Positions 58,767-64,000 of a DNA stretch of 64,000 bases are shown here, in pieces. A program made the translations under genes and the position numbers. Numbering within the stretch: position 1 is the first letter of the stretch; every line of letters begins with the position of its first letter. Origin of the DNA: Exiguobacterium sp. s48 (GTDB lineage: Bacteria; Bacillota; Bacilli; Exiguobacteriales; Exiguobacteriaceae); assembly GCF_018617395.1 (NCBI RefSeq), contig NZ_JACSKC010000001.1, positions 248,001-312,000 of the forward strand. The letters run 5' to 3'. The notes below the pieces were generated by a model that worked only from the letters and a program-made list of their open reading frames with translations, had not been told where the DNA came from and made no database searches.

Positions 58767-59468
58767 ATGAAGGTTGGAATTATCGGTGCGATGGAAGAAG
58801 AAGTGAACTTGCTTCGGAACGAGTTGACAGAACGGGTAGACACAGAGATCGCTAACTATCACTTTTATGAAGGGTACCTGGGCAACATGCAAGTCGTCAT
58901 CTTGAAGTCAGGCATCGGCAAAGTCAATGCCGCCATCGGGACGACATTGTTGATCGATAAATTTAAGCCGGATGTAGTCATCAATACCGGTTCTGCAGGT
59001 GGGTTCAAAAAAGGAATGAAAGTCGGGGACGTCGTCGTCTCGACAGAAGTTCGCCACCACGACGTCGATGTGACGGCGTTCGGATATGAATATGGTCAAG
59101 TACCAGGCATGCCACCTGCCTATGAGGCGGATGCAAAACTAATCAGTGTCTGTAAAGACGTGATTGAAAATCTACCGGATGTGAACGTTCACCAAGGATT
59201 GATTGTGACAGGTGATTCATTCATTAACGATTCGAGACGCGTGTCCGAAATTCTTGGGCATTTTGATGGTGTCGCTGCAGTTGAAATGGAGGCTGCACCG
59301 ATCGCCCAAACGTGCTATCAATTTGGCGTCCCATTCGTTGTCACCCGTTCGATTTCAGACAGTGCGGATGAAGAAGCGAACTTATCGTTTGATGAGTTCT
59401 TAGAGACGGCCTCGATTAATTCTGCGAAGATGGTCATGGCCGTCACAAAGCGTTTAGAACAATCTTGA
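58767..59468 (+). CDS. mtnN: 5'-methylthioadenosine/S-adenosylhomocysteine nucleosidase
   Basis: Cleaves MTA and SAH in methionine salvage and the activated methyl cycle. The 233 residues begin [39 protein letters not shown] and [20 protein letters not shown] (catalytic glutamate region) follow, then [20 protein letters not shown] with the catalytic aspartate. GAGGAGGAAT precedes the ATG. It is monocistronic or read from greA. Confidence 0.97.
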   Translation: MKVGIIGAMEEEVNLLRNELTERVDTEIANYHFYEGYLGNMQVVILKSGIGKVNAAIGTTLLIDKFKPDVVINTGSAGGFKKGMKVGDVVVSTEVRHHDVDVTAFGYEYGQVPGMPPAYEADAKLISVCKDVIENLPDVNVHQGLIVTGDSFINDSRRVSEILGHFDGVAAVEMEAAPIAQTCYQFGVPFVVTRSISDSADEEANLSFDEFLETASINSAKMVMAVTKRLEQS

Positions 59469-59483
59469 CCAAGTCATACCGAG

Positions 59484-59508
59484 GAGGATGCATTGACATC
59501 CTCTTTTT
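59484..59508 (+). terminator. Terminator after mtnN
   Basis: GAGGATG pairs with CATCCTC, 6-base loop, TTTTT. Its loop and 3' arm contain the -35 box of the fabHF promoter. Confidence 0.85.
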
Positions 59509-59521
59509 ATTCCCTTATATT
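59493..59521 (+). promoter_or_regulatory. Sigma-A promoter of fabH-fabF
   Basis: TTGACA (59493-59498), 17 bp, TATATT (59516-59521). Confidence 0.88.
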
Positions 59522-59536
59522 AGTACCAGATACTAA
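59520..59536. promoter_or_regulatory. FapR operator of fabH-fabF
   Basis: TTAGTACCAGATACTAA is a 17-bp dyad that fits the FapR box of Bacillales lipid-synthesis genes. It overlaps the end of the -10 box and the transcription start, so FapR would block initiation when malonyl-CoA is low. Confidence 0.92.
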
Positions 59537-59553
59537 GAATAGGGGTCGACGAT

Positions 59554-60513
59554 ATGAATATTGGAATCATCGGCATCGGATCGTTCTTACCGGACAATCG
59601 GGTGACAAATATCGATTTAGAAAAACGAATGGATACGAGCGATGAATGGATTCGTACACGTACGGGCATCGAGGCACGTCATTTGGCTGAAGGTGATGTA
59701 ACCGTCGCAGATATGGCGACACGTGCCGCAGAACGGGCTTTACTGAGCGCGGGCGTCACAATCGATGAGATTGAAGCGATTGTCTGTGCAACAGCTACGG
59801 CGCCGGCCTTCCCGGCAACCGCATGTGTGGTTCAAGCGAATCTGGGTGCGAAAGCCGCTGTCGCCTTTGATGTGAGCGCTGCATGTAGCGGGTTTATCTT
59901 CGCGATGGACACTGCCAAGAGTTTAATGGATTCAAAAGGGTTCAAGAAGACGCTTGTCATTGGAGCTGAGAAGATGGGTAGCCTGATTGATTGGGAGGAC
60001 CGGTCGACGGCCGTCCTCTTCGGAGACGGGGCAGGAGCTGTCGTACTTGGGGAAGATGACATCGCATCGCTTGACTCGTTCGTACTCGGAAGTGACGGAA
60101 CGGGTGGAAAACATTTGTATGAAAATGATGAAGGTAAAATTGTCATGAACGGTCGCGAAGTTTTCAAGTTCGCGGTTCGAAAAATGCCGGAAATCGTGCT
60201 TGAGGCGTTAGACAAAGCCGATAAGACGTTGGAAGACCTTGACGTCCTCGTTCCACACCAGGCGAACCGTCGAATCATCGATGCCGCAATGGAACGTTTA
60301 CACTTAGAAGAAGAGAAAGTGGTCATGACCATTCAAGACCATGCGAATACATCAGCAGCATCCATTCCACTGGCTTTGGCCGAAGCGGTCAAGTCTGGCA
60401 AAATCCAAGATGGACAAACGGTCGTCATCGCAGGGTTTGGTGCCGGGCTCACTTGGGGGGCTAGCTGTCTGACATGGAATCACGCAACCATTACGGAGGG
60501 GAATCATTTATGA
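59554..60513 (+). CDS. fabH: 3-oxoacyl-ACP synthase III, FabH
   Basis: Starts fatty-acid synthesis by condensing acyl-CoA with malonyl-ACP. The 319 residues have the catalytic cysteine in [18 protein letters not shown] near residue 112, the histidine in [17 protein letters not shown] near 245, and the asparagine in [20 protein letters not shown] near 275. The typical end reads [15 protein letters not shown]. fabF overlaps by ATGA. The FapR box upstream links it to membrane lipid control. Confidence 0.97.
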   Translation: MNIGIIGIGSFLPDNRVTNIDLEKRMDTSDEWIRTRTGIEARHLAEGDVTVADMATRAAERALLSAGVTIDEIEAIVCATATAPAFPATACVVQANLGAKAAVAFDVSAACSGFIFAMDTAKSLMDSKGFKKTLVIGAEKMGSLIDWEDRSTAVLFGDGAGAVVLGEDDIASLDSFVLGSDGTGGKHLYENDEGKIVMNGREVFKFAVRKMPEIVLEALDKADKTLEDLDVLVPHQANRRIIDAAMERLHLEEEKVVMTIQDHANTSAASIPLALAEAVKSGKIQDGQTVVIAGFGAGLTWGASCLTWNHATITEGNHL

Positions 60514-61742
60514 AACGAGTAGTAGTGACAGGATTAGGAGTCGTATCGCCATTAGGGAACGATGTTTCAACAATGTGGGATCGCCTGTTAAAAGGGGATA
60601 ACGCCATCGATACGTTGACGAAAATTGACATCAGCCAATACCCGGCCAAAGTCGGGGCGGAAGTGAAGGAGTGGAGTATCGAACATTTGGTCGAGCCTAA
60701 GGAAGCACGCAAGATGGACTCGTTCATTCAATACTCACTTCTTGCCGCAGATGCTGCGCACAAAGATAGTGGTCTTGATGTAAAAGCAATCGCCGACAAA
60801 GTCGGAACATGGATTGGGAGCGGGATTGGTGGGGTCGAGACGATCGACAAACAATCCGTTGTTCTCCATGAACGTGGGCCACGTCGCGTCAGTCCGTTCT
60901 TTATTCCCATGATGATTCCGAACATGGCAAGTGGACAAGTTTCTATTTATCTCGGAGCAAAAGGACCGAGCAACTGTTCTGTGACAGCTTGTGCGTCAGG
61001 GACGAACTCCATCGGAGAAGCATTCCGAGTCATTCAACGAGGCGATGCCATTGCGATGTTCGCCGGTGGAGCGGAAGCACCAATCACACCACTCTCATTC
61101 GCGGGATTCTGCTCGAACAAAGCCCTTTCGACCAATCCGGACCCGAACACGGCGTGCCGTCCGTTCGATGAAAACCGTGACGGGTTTGTCATGGGTGAAG
61201 GAGCCGGGGTACTCGTCTTAGAGGAGTATGAACATGCGAAAGCACGTGGTGCGAAAATGTACGCTGAAGTCGTCGGGTATGGGATGAGTTCGGATGCTTA
61301 CCATATCACGGCACCGTCACCAGAAGCGGAAGGCGGTTCAAAAGCGATGCATGAAGCGATTCGGGATGCCGGAATCACGCCGGAAGATGTTCAATATATC
61401 AACGCACATGGAACGAGCACACCACTCAATGATATGCTCGAGACGAAAGCGATTCGTCGTGTGTTCGGGGAACATGCCGACAAGCTTGCCGTCAACTCAT
61501 CGAAATCGATGATCGGTCACCTTCTCGGTGGAGCCGGGGGAGTTGAAGCTGTCATCACGGCACTTTCGATTCATGAAGGAAAGATTCATCCGACAATCAA
61601 CTGTGAGTCACCAGCGGAAGATTGTGATTTAGATTATGTTCGTGAAGGAAATCGGGAACTTGACATTCAGTATGCACTCAGTAACTCACTAGGCTTCGGG
61701 GGCCACAATGCGACGCTTGCATTTGCGAAAGTGACGAACTGA
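60510..61742 (+). CDS. fabF: 3-oxoacyl-ACP synthase II, FabF
   Basis: Elongates acyl-ACP chains. The 410 residues start [20 protein letters not shown]. The catalytic cysteine is in [20 protein letters not shown] near residue 165. The two histidines are in [20 protein letters not shown] near 305 and [18 protein letters not shown] near 342. The ATG at 60510 overlaps the fabH stop and follows GGAGGGG. No clear terminator follows, so some transcripts may continue into the next gene. Confidence 0.97.
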   Translation: MKRVVVTGLGVVSPLGNDVSTMWDRLLKGDNAIDTLTKIDISQYPAKVGAEVKEWSIEHLVEPKEARKMDSFIQYSLLAADAAHKDSGLDVKAIADKVGTWIGSGIGGVETIDKQSVVLHERGPRRVSPFFIPMMIPNMASGQVSIYLGAKGPSNCSVTACASGTNSIGEAFRVIQRGDAIAMFAGGAEAPITPLSFAGFCSNKALSTNPDPNTACRPFDENRDGFVMGEGAGVLVLEEYEHAKARGAKMYAEVVGYGMSSDAYHITAPSPEAEGGSKAMHEAIRDAGITPEDVQYINAHGTSTPLNDMLETKAIRRVFGEHADKLAVNSSKSMIGHLLGGAGGVEAVITALSIHEGKIHPTINCESPAEDCDLDYVREGNRELDIQYALSNSLGFGGHNATLAFAKVTN

Positions 61743-61808
61743 CGGTAGAAATATCATTCAAAAAAGGTTAGGGTATAAGGGTTGGTCTAACAGAAAGGAG
61801 CGCAACGA

Positions 61809-63341
61809 ATGAAAAAGAAATTATTCATCGTGGCCGCCTTGTTAGGTTCAGTCCTTATCCTTTTTTTATTTATTTGGAACGAACAACGAGAGCAGTCGCG
61901 CAAACTATTACCACCAGAAGAACAAACCATTACGATTCATGGGGAATCCCTTCCGACTCAACCGGACGTCATGCTCGCGATTGACCCGGCATCCCAAACG
62001 GTATTGTCACATCTATATGAAGGACTCTATCGGTTCGGCGCAGATGGGGAGATTGAACCGGGACTCGTCGAGAAGTTAGAACGATCTGAAGACGGAACGG
62101 TCTATACATTCACATTGAAAGAAAGTGTGACGACAGAAGGGAATGCGATTACTGCCCAAACGTTTGTCGACCATTTCCGTAAACTTGTCGATGATGAAAC
62201 CAATTCTCCGTTCAGCTTCTTGCTCGCCGATGTCAAAGCCGCAAAAGAAATTGGACTCGGTCAAGAGGAACCGGAATCGTTAGGTGTCAAAGCAATTGAT
62301 GATCAAACGCTTGAATTGACACTGATTCGACCGATGGAAGGATTCGAACAGGTTCTAGCAATGCCTGCATTTTTACCGCAGTCTTCGGTGAAGGCATGGG
62401 AAGAATTAGAAACAAACGGTCCATTTAAAATGGGGACAATCGGTGATACGAAAGTCTCGTTACATAAAAACGAAACGTATCGTGAAGCTGAGAAGGTTAC
62501 GCTTGAAACGATTACGATCAAGAATGAACCGAACTTGACGGAGGCAAAAGGGATGCAACCCGTCCCATATGATTTTGATGTCTCATCTGTTGATGAAGAA
62601 GTCATGTCAGTAAAAGACAGTCCGCGAAGTGGCGTCTTTTATTTAAAACCGAATGTTGAAAAAGCACCGTTTAATGACATGGCGTTTCGTCAAGCACTCG
62701 CGTTGACGCTTGAACGATCAGCAATCGAAGATTCCCTTGCCCGAGCAGAACAACCAACCGAACGGTTACTCGTCATCGATCAAAAAGATACTGTTGCACA
62801 ATTAGAAGGGGACGCTGACCAATTGTTTGAATCAGTGAAGAAACGTCTGAAGAAAGACGAAATCGAAATCGAACTTCTTAGCTTTGTTGATGATGAAGCG
62901 CGTCAAATCTCCACAAATTTAAAGAAGAATTTGGAACAGTTGGATGGTTTGACCGTCAAGGTCCTCGAACTACCTCTCGGAGAAAAAGTTAGGAAAGAAG
63001 TCTCAGGAGACTATGTTTTCTCTTTATCAGGTTGGCAACCCGATTATCCGATGTTGTCCGCCTATTTAACTCAATTTGAAACAAACGATGTGCTGAATTC
63101 AAGTCGATATGCGAGTGAATCATATGACAAATTGATGAATCAGGCTCGTTCAACGGATCGGTTAGAAGAGCGAAATGAAATCTTGCGAAAAGCGGAAGCA
63201 CAGCTGTTAGAAGAGGCGGTTGTTATGCCAATCTATCAAGCTGGTCGATCCTATTTGATTGAAAAAAGCTATGACAAAATCGGTTATCCGGTCATTGGTC
63301 CTTCGTACGTCCTAACCTTTTTAAAAAAATACGAAAATTGA
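61809..63341 (+). CDS. OppA-like peptide-binding protein with a non-lipidated membrane anchor
   Basis: A 510-residue family 5 solute-binding protein. SQTVLSHLYEGLYRFGADGE and TEGNAITAQTFVDHFRKLVD match oligopeptide-binding proteins. The N-terminal KKKLFIVAALLGSVLILFLF is hydrophobic, but no cysteine follows, so the usual lipobox is missing and it would be anchored by an uncleaved helix or released. It is shorter than typical OppA, and part of the ligand-binding middle looks reduced. GAAAGGAG precedes the ATG. It lies just before a normal OppA lipoprotein gene but is separated by a strong terminator. Confidence 0.85.
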   Translation: MKKKLFIVAALLGSVLILFLFIWNEQREQSRKLLPPEEQTITIHGESLPTQPDVMLAIDPASQTVLSHLYEGLYRFGADGEIEPGLVEKLERSEDGTVYTFTLKESVTTEGNAITAQTFVDHFRKLVDDETNSPFSFLLADVKAAKEIGLGQEEPESLGVKAIDDQTLELTLIRPMEGFEQVLAMPAFLPQSSVKAWEELETNGPFKMGTIGDTKVSLHKNETYREAEKVTLETITIKNEPNLTEAKGMQPVPYDFDVSSVDEEVMSVKDSPRSGVFYLKPNVEKAPFNDMAFRQALALTLERSAIEDSLARAEQPTERLLVIDQKDTVAQLEGDADQLFESVKKRLKKDEIEIELLSFVDDEARQISTNLKKNLEQLDGLTVKVLELPLGEKVRKEVSGDYVFSLSGWQPDYPMLSAYLTQFETNDVLNSSRYASESYDKLMNQARSTDRLEERNEILRKAEAQLLEEAVVMPIYQAGRSYLIEKSYDKIGYPVIGPSYVLTFLKKYEN

Positions 63342-63342
63342 G

Positions 63343-63374
63343 CTAAAAGCCCACCGCTGTAGGTGGGCTTTTAG
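63343..63374 (+). terminator. Terminator after the first OppA-like gene
   Basis: A 13-bp perfect stem (CTAAAAGCCCACC with GGTGGGCTTTTAG) and a 6-base loop. Confidence 0.85.
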
Positions 63375-63413
63375 ACTATAGATAAAATTTTTTAGAAAAA
63401 TCAAAATAAACAC

Positions 63414-63442
63414 TTTGCAAAATTATCAGAATATTGTATTAT
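63414..63442 (+). promoter_or_regulatory. Promoter of the second OppA gene
   Basis: TTTGCA (63414-63419), 17 bp, TATTAT (63437-63442). A leader of about 95 bases follows before the start codon; I see no known riboswitch in it. Confidence 0.65.
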
Positions 63443-63543
63443 TGCATCAACGGGATTTTGGTAACAAATACTGTCAGAAGAAATGACTGAATTTTCTACC
63501 ATCATTCACTTCGTTAAAACGAAAAAATCAGGGGGTCATCGCA

Positions 63544-64000
63544 ATGAATAAGAAAAAAGGTTTTGCTTTAGCAACTTCGGTTACACTTCTATCAAGTGCA
63601 TTCCTAGCTGCATGTTCGACAGGGGACGACGAAAACGCATCAACAGACTCGAATCAAGGTAATGCAGATGAAGAGCAAGTCCTCAACTTGCTCGACAGCT
63701 CAGACATTCCTTCACTTAACCCAACACTCGCAACGGATGCCGTTTCGTTCAACGTTTTGAACAACGTAAACGAAGGTCTTTACCGTATGGATGAGAACGA
63801 CGAGCCAACTCCTGGTGTCGCTGAATCTCACGAAGTTTCTGAAGACGGGAAAACATACACGTTCAAAATCCGTGAAGGTGCGACTTGGTCAAACGGGGAG
63901 CCTGTCACAGCGAACGACTTCGAATACGCTTGGAAAGAAGTACTCAACCCAGACAACGCTTCACAATATGCATACGTTATGTCAGTCATTGAAGGCGCAG
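63544..64000 (+). CDS. oppA: Oligopeptide-binding lipoprotein OppA (partial, cut by window end)
   Basis: The first 152 codons are visible. A basic start (MNKKKGF), hydrophobic signal and lipobox LAACSTG, with the cysteine near residue 24, mark a lipoprotein. SDIPSLNPTLATDAVSFNVL, VNEGLYRMDENDEPTPGVAE and TWSNGEPVTANDFEYAWKEV follow the OppA pattern. It would deliver peptides to an Opp permease, whose genes probably lie beyond the window. AGGGGG precedes the ATG. Confidence 0.9.
   Translation, partial: MNKKKGFALATSVTLLSSAFLAACSTGDDENASTDSNQGNADEEQVLNLLDSSDIPSLNPTLATDAVSFNVLNNVNEGLYRMDENDEPTPGVAESHEVSEDGKTYTFKIREGATWSNGEPVTANDFEYAWKEVLNPDNASQYAYVMSVIEGA

Overview
The window is a gene-dense stretch of a low-to-mid GC Gram-positive chromosome. 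Gene order, Firmicutes-type regulation (two T-boxes, a FapR box, a cre-like site, an L21 leader, 6S RNA) and protein sequences point to Exiguobacterium or a close relative in the Bacillales. That assignment is inferred from sequence and synteny alone. There is no rRNA, tRNA, CRISPR array, phage or complete insertion sequence. Nearly everything is housekeeping, and much of it keeps the Bacillus subtilis gene order, with the sporulation genes missing from the expected places.

Region 1 (1-11.9 kb): end of an unidentified gene, a small membrane protein, then the cell shape and division cluster mreBCD-minCD, an RNase E/G gene (rng), the ribosomal cluster rplU-prp-rpmA behind an L21 leader, a short Spo0B-like gene and obg. 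A CNNM-type CBS protein follows on the + strand. A NIPSNAP-Nudix fusion and a DedA protein lie on the - strand.

Region 2 (11.9-17.6 kb): the NAD locus, with niaR and a NifS-type desulfurase divergent from nadB-nadC-nadA. Between nadA and ruvA sits a 557-bp MITE-like element, flanked by a 22-bp near-perfect duplication of a terminator hairpin. It has imperfect terminal inverted repeats and two inverted copies of a GC-rich dispersed repeat.

Region 3 (17.6-36.2 kb): ruvAB-queA-tgt-yajC, a chemotaxis receptor, a ZIP metal transporter (- strand), separate secD and secF, recJ-apt, bifunctional relA, dtd, and a T-box-controlled hisS-aspS operon.

Region 4 (36.2-42.4 kb): accessory genes on both strands (a YqkB-like Fe-S family protein with a coupled small membrane protein, an ABC exporter, an MDR oxidoreductase, a YczE-type membrane protein, a 36-residue basic peptide, a CRY-DASH photolyase), ending in the 6S RNA gene.

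Region 5 (42.4-64 kb): a B. subtilis-like block tcdA, rarA (-), cymR, iscS/yrvO, mnmA, a TPR gene, recD2, T-box-alaS, ireB, ruvX, a DUF1292 gene, mltG, trmR, udk, greA, mtnN. It is interrupted by a VOC protein and by a membrane protein with a C-terminal 12-residue repeat. The FapR-controlled fabH-fabF operon and two adjacent OppA-like binding proteins close the window; the last is cut by its end. Three promoters here place their -35 box across the stop codon of the preceding gene, which fits compact gene packing.
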